Assembly: GCA_050247135.1 (NCBI GenBank)
Contig: JBFWUT010000022.1
Location: 1-44,524, forward strand
Source: Berkiella sp050247135
GTDB lineage: Bacteria; Pseudomonadota; Gammaproteobacteria; Berkiellales; Berkiellaceae
Direction: 5' to 3'
DNA length: 44,524 nt
The notes beneath the pieces were generated by a model that saw only the letters and a list, made by a program, of their open reading frames with translations, searched no databases and had not been told where the DNA came from. Position 1 is the stretch's first letter. Every line of letters starts with the position of its first letter. A program made the position numbers and the translations under genes. Below are positions 7,935 through 15,980 of the stretch, one piece after another.

Positions 7935-8627
7935 ATGCAGTGTCACATTATTCTCCATGCCGATTTTGAATTACCCGGGGTTATCGTACCTTGGGCAAAA
8001 CATAAAAAAATGACGGTTAACCTTTATAAACCCTATGCTGGCGATAGCCTGCCCGATGTAGGCCCCAATGAACCTGTGATAGTGATGGGTGGGCCACAAA
8101 GCGCGGTGAATTATCAAGACTACCCTTACCTCGTGAAAGAAGTAGAATGGATCAAAAAGCGCTTAGCGCATGATCATCCCTTTATTGGCGTGTGTTTAGG
8201 TGCGCAGTTAATTGGTGTTGCGCTCGGCGCGAATGCCGAAAAAAGCCCCGAAAAGGAAATCGGTACCTTTAATCTCACCTTAACCGAAGAAGGCATAAAC
8301 CATCCTTATTTAAAACACATTCCACAAACCTTTCCCGTATTCCACTGGCACAGCGATATGGCAGGTTTGCCCAATGGGGCTATCGTCTTAGCCGCCAGTG
8401 AAGGCTGCCCAAGACAAATCATTGAATTCTCACCCCGTATTTTAGGCTTTCAATGCCATTTTGAAGTCACACCCCAGCTTGTCAAAGGTTTTGTCGATAT
8501 GGCAGGCGATGATCTGAAACCTAGCCGCTTTACCCAAACCCAGGAAGCGCTGTTAAATACCGATTTTACCCAAATGAATTTAAGGCTGTTCCATATCCTC
8601 GATCACTGGCATGCACAGCTTTATTAA
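7935..8627 (+). CDS. Class I glutamine amidotransferase-like protein
   Basis: The 230-aa protein is a stand-alone class I GATase domain. The nucleophile elbow is GVC87LGAQ and the His-Glu pair is FQCH175FE177. VIVMGGPQSA supplies the oxyanion region. Such domains release ammonia from glutamine, or act on gamma-glutamyl compounds as in the GMP synthase-like/YfeJ group; the partner is not evident here. The frame is open from 7863, but ATG 7935 has AAGG five bases upstream and gives the usual N-terminus (MQCHIILHADFE). It is divergent from the yfcH-like gene. Confidence 0.88.
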   Translation: MQCHIILHADFELPGVIVPWAKHKKMTVNLYKPYAGDSLPDVGPNEPVIVMGGPQSAVNYQDYPYLVKEVEWIKKRLAHDHPFIGVCLGAQLIGVALGANAEKSPEKEIGTFNLTLTEEGINHPYLKHIPQTFPVFHWHSDMAGLPNGAIVLAASEGCPRQIIEFSPRILGFQCHFEVTPQLVKGFVDMAGDDLKPSRFTQTQEALLNTDFTQMNLRLFHILDHWHAQLY

Positions 8628-8726
8628 GCTCTAACCTGTTGATTTTATTGTTTTTATATACAGGAAACTAATGGCGCTTAGGGGTTGTCTATCTATAAGA
8701 GACAATCACCCACGGTGGAGGATAGT

Positions 8727-9248
8727 ATGACCGCCCCTAAAAAAGCCAAAAAACACCTTGAACATGCCCTAACCGACTTATCACATTGGATCACTCATCA
8801 CTCAGGAAATGCCAATCAACCCAAAGATCAATCCGTCAAAAATATCGGTGCTTTCGCCAAACGACTTGAAAAACAAATTGCGCATTTTGTTGATGGTTTA
8901 GTATCAGACAGTTCGTCACACAACGTGGCCGCACAATTTAAAGCGAGATGCGATAGCACTCAGCAATTAATTGCCGAAGCTTTACTCAGTAAAGATCACA
9001 CACAAACCGCTGTGAATGCGTTAAAACAATTACACAAAACGATTGTGGACGCGCTCTATCGCATGAGCCAAGTGTTTAAAGATCTGTTTAAATCCACCAC
9101 CTCATTAGAAAAAATGCCTTCCTTCACGCCACATCACGGCACTCAAGTGGTGCATTTAAAAAATGAGAATAGTTTTAAGAAACAACAATCGCGGGGTTCG
9201 CAAGATGCCTTGCGACATTATAATATCCCCAAAGGTAAAAACGGTTAA
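8727..9248 (+). CDS. Helical 173-aa protein, unknown function
   Basis: A soluble, mostly helical, Lys/His/Gln-rich protein begins MTAPKKAKKHLEHALTDL. Residues ~10-130 suggest a helical bundle (IGAFAKRLEKQIAHFVDGL, TAVNALKQLHKTIVDALY). The C-terminal ~40 residues are basic and unstructured. The frame is open from a TTG at 8685, but ATG 8727 has a strong GTGGAGG site six bases upstream. No family is recognised. It ends just before the palindrome cluster at 9267. Confidence 0.65.
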   Translation: MTAPKKAKKHLEHALTDLSHWITHHSGNANQPKDQSVKNIGAFAKRLEKQIAHFVDGLVSDSSSHNVAAQFKARCDSTQQLIAEALLSKDHTQTAVNALKQLHKTIVDALYRMSQVFKDLFKSTTSLEKMPSFTPHHGTQVVHLKNENSFKKQQSRGSQDALRHYNIPKGKNG

Positions 9249-9266
9249 TCCTATCCATTTTAATGT

Positions 9267-9408
9267 CGCCGCTACCGCGGCTTAGTCCCTTTTGATAACC
9301 TTACCCCGGGCTGACGCCCGGGGCTAATTAATGTGACAGCTACCGCTGTAAGGTTCTGAATCGCGGCAGCGATGTCAGTTGATAGCCCCGGGCGTCAGCC
9401 CGGGGTAA
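9267..9408. repeat. Cluster of GC-rich palindromes inside a 26-bp inverted repeat
   Basis: Positions 9301-9326 are the exact reverse complement of 9383-9408. Each arm is itself a palindrome (CCCCGGGC-TGAC-GCCCGGGG and its complement). Between them sit ACAGC-TACC-GCTGT (9336-9349) and ATCGC-GGCA-GCGAT (9360-9373), and GCCGCTACCGCGGC lies just before (from 9267). The modules match those in the array at 6186-6910 (the TAGCCCCGGG ends and the GCGGCAGCG core), so both belong to one family. The remaining bases up to the next gene (9492) include CTGCGGCAGCAGCGGC. Confidence 0.88.
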
Positions 9409-9491
9409 TATGTCAATTTTTAGGTAAGCTGCGGCAGCAGCGGCATATTTAAGCTACGATATAAGGCAGCTAATGGATTGGATGTCGTAAA

Positions 9492-10529
9492 ATGAAGCCA
9501 AGGCCTTTCACTCACAAACTCGGGATCCGCTACCCCATCATCCAAGCGCCTATGTCGGGTGGTTCTACTACGCCCGAGTTAGTTGCTGCAGTAGCTAACG
9601 CAGGAGGATTAGGTTCATTTGCCGGTGGTTACCTCAAACCCAACGCCATTACCGATGCCATTCATCACATTCGCCAACAAACCACCCGGCCTTTTGCTGT
9701 TAATTTGTTTATTCAATCAAAACCACAAGCAAAACCAAGTGAAATAGATAAGGCCCGCCACGCGATATCAAACTGTTGCCCTGAATTAAACATTCATATC
9801 TCACCTGTTCTCGCGCCTTTTGTGCCAGACTTTACAGATCAAATGCAAGTGATCATCGACGAAAAAGTGCCCGTATTTAGTTTTGCTTTTGGCATATTAG
9901 AGCAAGAGTGGCTAACAAAACTTCGTCGCAATAAAACCATTATTATTGGCACAGCCACAACGCTCAAAGAGGCCAGCGCATTACAAGACAATGGCGTGGA
10001 TTTTATTGTGCTGCAAGGCCTTGAAGCGGGCGGGCATCGCGGCACGTTTTTTGGTCATGATGAAAATGAACATTATTCTCTGCATGAATTGTTATCTCAA
10101 ACTTTAGCTAATATCAAAACCCCGCTGATCGCTGCGGGCGGCATTATGAATGATAATGGTATAAAAGATGTGTTAGCTAGAGGTGCCGTGGCAGCACAAC
10201 TTGGCACCGCATTTTTAACTTGCCACGAATCCGGGATCACCAAAGAATATAAAAAAGCCTTGTTAGAACAACAACAAGATAATACCGTGTTAACTAAAGC
10301 CTTTTCTGGCAAATTAGCGCGTAGCATCAATAATGCTTTTATTGAACGCATGAAAAACACGACAGCCATTTTGCCCTACCCTATTCAAAATGCACTCACC
10401 ACCAGCATGCGAACAAAAGCCAAAGAGCTGGGTAATATCGATTTTATGTCGCTGTATGCCGGGCAAAGGGCGTTTGCGTGTCAGGATGTGTCGGTTAGGG
10501 AGTTGATGGAAAGGTTGGTAAGGGAATAG
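9492..10529 (+). CDS. Nitronate monooxygenase-like FMN enzyme (2-nitropropane dioxygenase family)
   Basis: This 345-aa TIM-barrel protein shows the family signature throughout: IRYPIIQAPMSGGSTTPELV at the N-terminus, NAGGLGSFAGGYL, VNLFIQ, the FMN/substrate loop LQGLEAGGHRG, and the phosphate-binding AAGGIMNDNG followed by LGTAFL. The family oxidises alkyl nitronates such as propionate-3-nitronate using FMN and oxygen, and protects against these toxins. The FabK enoyl reductase is a related alternative, but the HRG motif favours nitronate monooxygenase. The palindrome cluster lies upstream and a long hairpin follows. Confidence 0.9.
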   Translation: MKPRPFTHKLGIRYPIIQAPMSGGSTTPELVAAVANAGGLGSFAGGYLKPNAITDAIHHIRQQTTRPFAVNLFIQSKPQAKPSEIDKARHAISNCCPELNIHISPVLAPFVPDFTDQMQVIIDEKVPVFSFAFGILEQEWLTKLRRNKTIIIGTATTLKEASALQDNGVDFIVLQGLEAGGHRGTFFGHDENEHYSLHELLSQTLANIKTPLIAAGGIMNDNGIKDVLARGAVAAQLGTAFLTCHESGITKEYKKALLEQQQDNTVLTKAFSGKLARSINNAFIERMKNTTAILPYPIQNALTTSMRTKAKELGNIDFMSLYAGQRAFACQDVSVRELMERLVRE

Positions 10530-10531
10530 TG

Positions 10532-10600
10532 CCTCTCCCATCCTGCTACGCTTGCCCTACATAGCTCACGAAGTGAGCGACGTAGGGTAAGCGGGAGAGG
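10532..10600. terminator. Long imperfect hairpin between convergent genes
   Basis: CCTCTCCC (10532-10539) pairs with GGGAGAGG (10593-10600). Inside, TGCCCTAC pairs with GTAGGGTA with one mismatch, and the tip is GCTCAC-GAA-GTGAGC (10564-10578). It fills nearly all of the 81-base gap between the nitronate monooxygenase (+) and the glycosidase-like gene (-). It lacks a T-run and looks more like a REP-type palindrome acting as a transcript end. Confidence 0.65.
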
Positions 10601-10610
10601 AGAAAATGAT

Positions 10611-11432
10611 TTAAGAGTTGTTTTTAGGGACAATGACCATGGCATCGTAAATCGCCCTTTCCTCATAACTCTGGGTGATGGGATTGAAATCGCCTGCGGG
10701 CTTATTTATCACTTTATCTTCAATCACCAAGGTAGAAGAGCCACCTCCATCCAGATTAATCGCATCAACGCAGCCTTCTTTTAGCAGCGTATCAGTTAAT
10801 TCTTTTAAGGTTAAACCTTCTATGGTTTTGCTTAAATAGGGCCTATCTTTGGCTTTACTATGCGAAGCCACCAACCACAACCAAGTACCGTCTTTTTTGG
10901 CACAAACGGCAGTTCTGGCATGGCGTTCATTGCGGAAATCATTCGTCATGCCTTCCTTGCTAGAATCAACCGGTTTCTTATCTTTTAGTAATAATGGGAT
11001 CCCACCCACCACATAATCAAAATTCTCACAACGCGCTTTGGCTTGTTTTTTGGTAAAACGGTTAAAATAGGGTTTTTGATCATCCGCTTTCCAACACAGC
11101 ACTCCTCGCATATGTCCGGGTGGTTGAAACCACTGCCCTTTAATTTTTAATGCCCCCACCGCTTTAGCTTTTTGTTGATCTTTGCCTTTATAATCAAAAT
11201 ACCCACCATTGATAGCGGCATAGGCTTTGTGTTCTTGGGCCAAGCTTTGGACTGTTTTTCTTTGATCATCCGATGCTTTTACTTCAATAATGTCAAAATC
11301 TTCGGGATCAAATGTTAACAAATGGATTTCATGGCCATCTTGCTCGATCAAACGATAGTTTGGATCTTGGGCAAACGCTAGGCCAGAACAGACTAAAAAC
11401 ATCAAAGAAACTAATAGGTTATTTCTATTCAT
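10611..11432 (-). CDS. Exported phosphodiester glycosidase-like protein (NAGPA/DUF2233)
   Basis: This 273-aa protein has a signal peptide (LLVSLMFLVCSGLAFA, probable cleavage near residue 21-22). It carries the NAGPA-domain hallmarks: AAINGGYFD in the first half, VGGIPLLL, RHARTAVC, and the C-terminal INLDGGGSSTLVI. The family includes the eukaryotic uncovering enzyme, which removes GlcNAc from phosphodiesters. Bacterial members are periplasmic and probably act on cell-wall or exopolysaccharide phosphodiesters. The start lies two bases after the TetR stop, with AGGAT inside the TetR end, so the two genes form a tight operon. The actual substrate is unknown. Confidence 0.88.
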   Translation of the reverse strand: MNRNNLLVSLMFLVCSGLAFAQDPNYRLIEQDGHEIHLLTFDPEDFDIIEVKASDDQRKTVQSLAQEHKAYAAINGGYFDYKGKDQQKAKAVGALKIKGQWFQPPGHMRGVLCWKADDQKPYFNRFTKKQAKARCENFDYVVGGIPLLLKDKKPVDSSKEGMTNDFRNERHARTAVCAKKDGTWLWLVASHSKAKDRPYLSKTIEGLTLKELTDTLLKEGCVDAINLDGGGSSTLVIEDKVINKPAGDFNPITQSYEERAIYDAMVIVPKNNS

Positions 11433-11434
11433 AT

Positions 11435-12004
11435 TTATCCTAATTGCAATGCATGCAAAATCGCTTGATTCAGCACCTGTACATCATCCAACATGGGACG
11501 CGTAATACGGTGATACACGCGGCAAATAGCAGCTTGTAATAAAACCCCCAGCAGAACTACCGAACAAAGTTGACTGTCCATTTTAGGCATTTCTTTTTTG
11601 CGGATAGCATCAGCAAATATCGACACTACAATATCATGAGCACTGATTTCTTTTTCCGATAGGGCTTTGATCTGTTCGTGCTGAGCTAACAACAAGTAGT
11701 TAAAGAGGATAGGATCTTCATCATATTTTTCACAAAAAAAGTGAACCATGAGTTTGATCTTTTCTTTCATGTTGTGGCAAGGGGTAATGATCTCTTTGAC
11801 CTGTGCTGAAATGTGAGCATGAGCATTTAAGTATAGCTGTTTAGCCAGTTCATCTTTACTCTCATAATGTCGATACAGGGTACCTTCGGCAACCTCTGCC
11901 TTTTGGGCAATATCTTTAATCGTTGTTGCCGTGATACCCTTCTTCACAAATAAGGTTAAGGCACAGCGCTCTAAACGTTTGCGAGTCGAACTACCATCAC
12001 GCAT
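11435..12004 (-). CDS. TetR/AcrR-family transcriptional regulator
   Basis: The N-terminal HTH reads STRKRLERCALTLFVKKGITATTIKDIAQKAEVAEGTLYRHYESKDELAKQL across residues ~5-55, an excellent TetR match, followed by a helical ligand domain. An in-frame GTG at 12058 would add 18 residues. ATG 12004 (189 aa) places the HTH at the normal distance from the start, though neither start has a strong ribosome site. It is transcribed with the glycosidase-like gene and is divergent from the NYN-gsh run, so it may repress one or both. The ligand is unknown. Confidence 0.9.
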   Translation of the reverse strand: MRDGSSTRKRLERCALTLFVKKGITATTIKDIAQKAEVAEGTLYRHYESKDELAKQLYLNAHAHISAQVKEIITPCHNMKEKIKLMVHFFCEKYDEDPILFNYLLLAQHEQIKALSEKEISAHDIVVSIFADAIRKKEMPKMDSQLCSVVLLGVLLQAAICRVYHRITRPMLDDVQVLNQAILHALQLG

Positions 12005-12041
12005 AATATTGTGGATCCAATCTCTAAAAAATGTGTTCCAT

Positions 12042-12057
12042 TGTGAGCAATTATTCA
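12042..12057. promoter_or_regulatory. Candidate TetR operator
   Basis: GTGAGCAATTATTCAC is a partial palindrome (12 of 16 positions symmetrical, ends GTGA/TCAC) in the ~80-bp gap between the divergent TetR and NYN gene starts. Length and placement suit a TetR dimer site that would control both directions. Confidence 0.35.
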
Positions 12058-12084
12058 CTTAAAGTCAATAAACAAGGAAATAAG

Positions 12085-12621
12085 ATGGTCTATACTCCCC
12101 CATCGATTGTAATGAGTCAGTCGGTTGCCATTCTAGTAGATGGTAACAATATCGAAATCAGCTTACATCAGCAAACCGGCAATGAAGGTGTGATGCTTAA
12201 TTTTGACAAGTTGATCCCCAAGCTGGTGGATAATCGTTCATTAAACCGCTTGATCTATTTCCGTGAAGGACGCCAAATTTCTTCAAAACTAGCAGAACGT
12301 CTACACCAACATTTTCATGGTTCCGTTCATCCTTGCCATAAAAGCGCCGATATTCCCTTATCGATTAAAGCAACCCAACTCGCTAGCAAGGTTGATACCA
12401 TTATTATTATGTCTGGCGATTCGGATTATATCGATCTCGTTCGACACTTAAAATCCGATGGTGTTCGTGTGGAAATTGCCGCAGTGGAAAAAACCACCTC
12501 CAATCAACTCAAAGAAGAAGCCGATTATTTTCATGCCATTACACCAGATGATTGGTTTTCGTTGTCTGCCGGAAAAAAGCCCCGTCATCCTACTCGCTTC
12601 AAGGATAAGAAGAGTACATAA
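12085..12621 (+). CDS. NYN-domain (PIN-like, LabA/DUF88) protein
   Basis: This 178-aa protein has the NYN nuclease fold signature: an N-terminal strand ending in VD19GNN, a central helical part, and IIIMSGD112SD114YIDL followed by GVRVEIAAV. The acidic residues D19, D112 and D114 would form the metal-binding RNase site. The family is predicted to cleave RNA in turnover or maturation. The frame is open from 12031, but ATG 12085 has AAGGA nearby. It heads a same-strand run into gshA after 17 bases; a functional link to glutathione synthesis is not obvious. Confidence 0.85.
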   Translation: MVYTPPSIVMSQSVAILVDGNNIEISLHQQTGNEGVMLNFDKLIPKLVDNRSLNRLIYFREGRQISSKLAERLHQHFHGSVHPCHKSADIPLSIKATQLASKVDTIIIMSGDSDYIDLVRHLKSDGVRVEIAAVEKTTSNQLKEEADYFHAITPDDWFSLSAGKKPRHPTRFKDKKST

Positions 12622-12638
12622 ATTGGGAAAAACCATTC

Positions 12639-13931
12639 ATGGATGATAAATTGCACATCGCTGTCCCGCACTTAGAGCATGCTCATGCCAGACCTTTTTT
12701 TGAATTGGAAAAACTAATCCTTAATAACCAAATTAAAATAGAAAGTTGGTTTCGAGAAGCCTGGCAGACTCATCCTCCCGTGTTTTCAAGCTCAGTTGAT
12801 TTAAGGAATGCGGGATTCAAATTAGGGGCGGTCGATGCCAATGTTTTTCCAGCGGGATATAATAATCTGAATCCTGATTTTTTTCCGATGTGCATACTAG
12901 CCGCCCAGCATTTTTTAAATGAACACTATCCTAATTGTAAAAATATTTTAATCATTCCAGAAAATCACACTCGCAATCCTCACTACTATCAAAGCATTGC
13001 CAATCTGAAACAAATTATCGAAAATGCAGGTTATGCTGTCAAAATTGGCACGCTGTTAGATGAAGAAGGTGTGATTAATGTATCCATGGAAGGTAATCAA
13101 ACGCTAAGCTTATATCCGATTAAACGCGTTGATGATCAATTAGCGATTGAAGGCTTTACTCCCTGCTTGGTGTTACTCAATAACGATCTTTCTGAGGGTG
13201 TGCCTGACATACTTCAAGGCATTAAACAACCCATTGAGCCAAGTGCCTCCCTTGGGTGGTCAACTCGAAGTAAGGCTGTGCATTTTTCTTTTTATAGCCA
13301 AATCTGCAAATCCTTTGCTGAACTCATCGGTATCGATGTCTGGCAGATCTGCCCCTTGTTCTTAGAGCAAGAGAATGTGGATTTTGTAAAACGTGAAGGT
13401 ATTGATGAATTGATTCAAAAGGTTGAAAGCTTGTTAACGCAAATTCAACATAAATACCATGAATACCACATTGAATTTGCTCCTTTTGTTGTGGTCAAAG
13501 CAGATGCCGGCACTTATGGCATGGGTGTCATGCCAGTTCATGATCCTGCACAATTAAGAAACATGAATCGCAAACAACGCATTAGCATGTCGACGCGCAA
13601 AGGCGGACAAAGCGTTGATCGAGTAATTATTCAGGAAGGGATCCCGACTTTTGAAACCGTAGGAAAAGCACATAACGTGGCGGAACCCGTAGTTTACATG
13701 TTAGGCCAGCATGTGATCGGTGGATTTTACCGTGTGCATCAAGGGCGGGATATTTTCGAGAATTTAAACTCCCCCGGCATGCACTTTGAAAAATTGAGCT
13801 TTGCAGAATGCTGTAATAATCCTAATAGTCGTGCAAACTCGCATGATGTGCAAAATCAATTCTATGTTTACAGCGTAATAGCAAGATTAGCGGCGTTGGC
13901 AATCTCTTATGAAAAGGTAGCTAAGTCATGA
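12639..13931 (+). CDS. gshA: Glutamate-cysteine ligase, Acidithiobacillus ferrooxidans type
   Basis: This 430-aa protein belongs to the GshA family PF08886/TIGR02049, which differs from the E. coli enzyme. Visible hallmarks are SSVDLRNAGFKLGAVDANVFPAGYNNL near residues 49-75, the nucleotide-binding VVK287ADAGTYGMGVM, and VDRVIIQEG followed by AEPVVYMLGQHVIGGFYR. It makes gamma-glutamylcysteine from Glu, Cys and ATP, the first step to glutathione. Its stop overlaps the start of gshB by four bases (ATGA), which indicates translational coupling. The family match and operon partner make the call secure. Confidence 0.93.
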   Translation: MDDKLHIAVPHLEHAHARPFFELEKLILNNQIKIESWFREAWQTHPPVFSSSVDLRNAGFKLGAVDANVFPAGYNNLNPDFFPMCILAAQHFLNEHYPNCKNILIIPENHTRNPHYYQSIANLKQIIENAGYAVKIGTLLDEEGVINVSMEGNQTLSLYPIKRVDDQLAIEGFTPCLVLLNNDLSEGVPDILQGIKQPIEPSASLGWSTRSKAVHFSFYSQICKSFAELIGIDVWQICPLFLEQENVDFVKREGIDELIQKVESLLTQIQHKYHEYHIEFAPFVVVKADAGTYGMGVMPVHDPAQLRNMNRKQRISMSTRKGGQSVDRVIIQEGIPTFETVGKAHNVAEPVVYMLGQHVIGGFYRVHQGRDIFENLNSPGMHFEKLSFAECCNNPNSRANSHDVQNQFYVYSVIARLAALAISYEKVAKS

Positions 13932-14884
13932 CAACTAAATTATGCATTGTAATGGATCCCATTGAGTCTATTAACATTAAAAAGGATACCACCTTTGCAT
14001 TAATGCTAGAGGCCCAAAAACGTCAATTTGAAATCTATTATCTCAACGCCCGCGATTTGTTCTTAGCTGATAATCAAGTATCGGGTCTGGTGACGCGTCT
14101 TCGCGTTAAAGATGATCCTCATCATTTCTATGAATACCTTGATGCCAAACCCCAAGCCATGCCGCTAAGCGCTTTTAATGCGGTGCTGATGCGCAAAGAT
14201 CCCCCTTTTGATATCGCCTATCTTTATGCCACTTATCTACTGGAGCTCGCACAAAGCCAAGGTTGTGTCATTCTCAACCATCCTACCAGTATTCGTGATG
14301 CCAATGAAAAATTATACACCGCCTGGTTTGCTGACTGTTGCCCGCCAACGCTGGTCACCTCACAAAAGAGCTTAATCAGCGAATTTATTGCTAAACAGCT
14401 TCATATTGTCCTTAAACCGCTGCACAGCATGGGGGGCCAAGGCATACTCATGATGAAAGAAGGCGACTTGAATTTAAATGCGGCTGTTGATTTGTTAACC
14501 CATCGTGGTAAATATCCGATCATGGCTCAGCGCTATATACCCGAGATCTTAACAACGGGTGATAAGCGCATCCTCATCGTTGATGGCCAAGCGCTGCCTT
14601 TCGCTATCGCACGGATCCCCGGTAAAGGGGATTTTCGTGGCAACCTGGCTTCTGGCGCCAAGGGCGTTGCTCACAAACTCACCGAACGAGACCTATTCTT
14701 GTGTCAACGAGTCGGCCCTACTCTCAAAGCCAAAGGACTATTTTTAGTGGGTATCGATGTAATTGGTGATTATATTACTGAGATCAACGTCACGAGTCCC
14801 ACCTGTGTGCGCGAAATTGATGCACTCTTCAATGTCAATCTGGCTGAAACAATTATCGATAGCTTGACTCAGCTCATGAAATAA
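13928..14884 (+). CDS. gshB: Glutathione synthase
   Basis: This 318-aa ATP-grasp enzyme joins glycine to gamma-glutamylcysteine. The sequence shows the GshB N-terminal domain (LCIVMDPIESINIKKDTTFALM), the ATP-binding loop KPLHSMGGQGILMM, AQRYIPEI..GDKRILIVDG, RIPGKGDFRGNLASGAKG, and the metal-binding end EINVTSPTCVREI. The usual Gly in VTSPTGIREI is Cys here, a small deviation. Length is normal. It is coupled to gshA by an ATGA overlap and followed after 113 bases by the microcin-like gene. Confidence 0.95.
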   Translation: MTTKLCIVMDPIESINIKKDTTFALMLEAQKRQFEIYYLNARDLFLADNQVSGLVTRLRVKDDPHHFYEYLDAKPQAMPLSAFNAVLMRKDPPFDIAYLYATYLLELAQSQGCVILNHPTSIRDANEKLYTAWFADCCPPTLVTSQKSLISEFIAKQLHIVLKPLHSMGGQGILMMKEGDLNLNAAVDLLTHRGKYPIMAQRYIPEILTTGDKRILIVDGQALPFAIARIPGKGDFRGNLASGAKGVAHKLTERDLFLCQRVGPTLKAKGLFLVGIDVIGDYITEINVTSPTCVREIDALFNVNLAETIIDSLTQLMK

Positions 14885-14997
14885 TGACATTACTCACCGC
14901 TAAATACGGGTTGATCAACCGCATAAAATAGTTTAAATTCTGCTAACTAAAAATACTGGTTACATATCACCCTAACCTCAACTTACGTAGGGCAATC

Positions 14998-15303
14998 ATG
15001 CGAAGACTTTCAGCTAATGAACTACACTTTGTCAACGGCGGATCCCCGCTGATCGAAAACCCTGTTTCATCAATGTATTTTCTTGCCGGCATGAGCAGTC
15101 TAATCGGTGGCGCACTGGGCGCAGTCTTTTATTATGAAACCTTACCCAGTGCCTTTGTTCAAACTACCTTACTCAGCACCATGAACGTTAACTTAGTCAC
15201 ATTACCCATGGCGACCTTCGCAGGATTTGGTTTCGGTGGATTACTCGGCACCGCCATTGGCTTAACACTTTACTTTAGTGGCATGATGCCACAATCAGAT
15301 TAA
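14998..15303 (+). CDS. Colicin V-like precursor: double-glycine leader plus two hydrophobic helices
   Basis: This 101-aa peptide opens MRRLSANELHFVNGG, matching the colicin V leader MRTLTLNELDSVSGG at 9 of 15 positions. The predicted 86-residue core contains two hydrophobic Gly-rich segments (FLAGMSSLIGGALGAVFYY and ATFAGFGFGGLLGTAIGLTL) with several small-xxx-small repeats, as in pore-forming class II microcins. It has no Cys. AGGG precedes the ATG by about six bases. A peptide deformylase gene starts 11 bases after its stop. No immunity or export gene is adjacent. A small membrane protein with a chance GG is the alternative. Confidence 0.7.
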   Translation: MRRLSANELHFVNGGSPLIENPVSSMYFLAGMSSLIGGALGAVFYYETLPSAFVQTTLLSTMNVNLVTLPMATFAGFGFGGLLGTAIGLTLYFSGMMPQSD

Positions 15304-15314
15304 GGACACCTTTA

Positions 15315-15980
15315 ATGGATGTTGTCACCGTTGAACATAGCCTTCACCCTGAAGTACTCCTGCAGGGCACCGTTGAAGTGGCATTTCCTCTGGCATCTGA
15401 AACAAAACATTTCATTGAAGATCTCAAATCCCTGTTTCTTAACTTGAACGGCGTGGGCTTAGCCGCTCCTCAAGTGGGTAGTTCACAGAATATTTTTGTT
15501 TATCGGATCACCGATGAACAAAACAGTCTAAGAAAGGACGCGAGCCGAGTCGTTCCCATCACCGTGCTCATCAATGCCTACTACGAACCAACCTCTGATG
15601 CCAATATTGTTTATGACTGGGAGGCCTGCTTTTCCGTTTTAAACCATACCGGCAAAGTGCCTCGCTATAGTAAAATTCGTTATCATGCTTACACTCCCGA
15701 GGGCAAGCCTATTGATGCGATTGCAGAAGGCTTCGAAGCCCGGGTGTTACAACACGAGATTGATCATCTGCAAGGGATCCTCATCACCCATCGCTTAGAT
15801 AAAGATTGTATGCAAGGCAAACCAGATGACATGCTGGCTCTGCGCTATCAAGAATTTACACCACAGCAAAAACAGATTGCCAAAAAATTATTGATTGATA
15901 GACAAAAAAACACACCCGCTACGGATATCATAAGCTTAGATTATATCAACAGAGCATTACGGATTTTAGAAAATGACTGA
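15315..15980 (+). CDS. def: Peptide deformylase
   Basis: This 221-aa metalloenzyme removes formyl from nascent N-terminal Met. All three motifs are present: G46VGLAAPQVG, EAC105FS and H147EIDH151, giving Cys-His-His metal ligands with Glu148 as catalyst. Motif 2 is normally EGCLS; here Gly and Leu are replaced by Ala and Phe, suggesting a diverged paralogue rather than the main enzyme, and the C-terminal extension (~50 residues) is long. It follows the double-glycine peptide by 11 bases and overlaps the PAP2 gene start by eight bases. Confidence 0.92.
   Translation: MDVVTVEHSLHPEVLLQGTVEVAFPLASETKHFIEDLKSLFLNLNGVGLAAPQVGSSQNIFVYRITDEQNSLRKDASRVVPITVLINAYYEPTSDANIVYDWEACFSVLNHTGKVPRYSKIRYHAYTPEGKPIDAIAEGFEARVLQHEIDHLQGILITHRLDKDCMQGKPDDMLALRYQEFTPQQKQIAKKLLIDRQKNTPATDIISLDYINRALRILEND

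Noticed and set aside
12042..12057. lac-type operator, because of GTGAGCAATTATTCAC
   Set aside because: Similarity to a lac operator is superficial and no LacI-family gene is adjacent; a TetR site is the better reading.
12458..12646. 62-codon frames on both strands over the NYN gene end
   Set aside because: Shadows of the NYN-domain gene, whose own frame has a complete domain.
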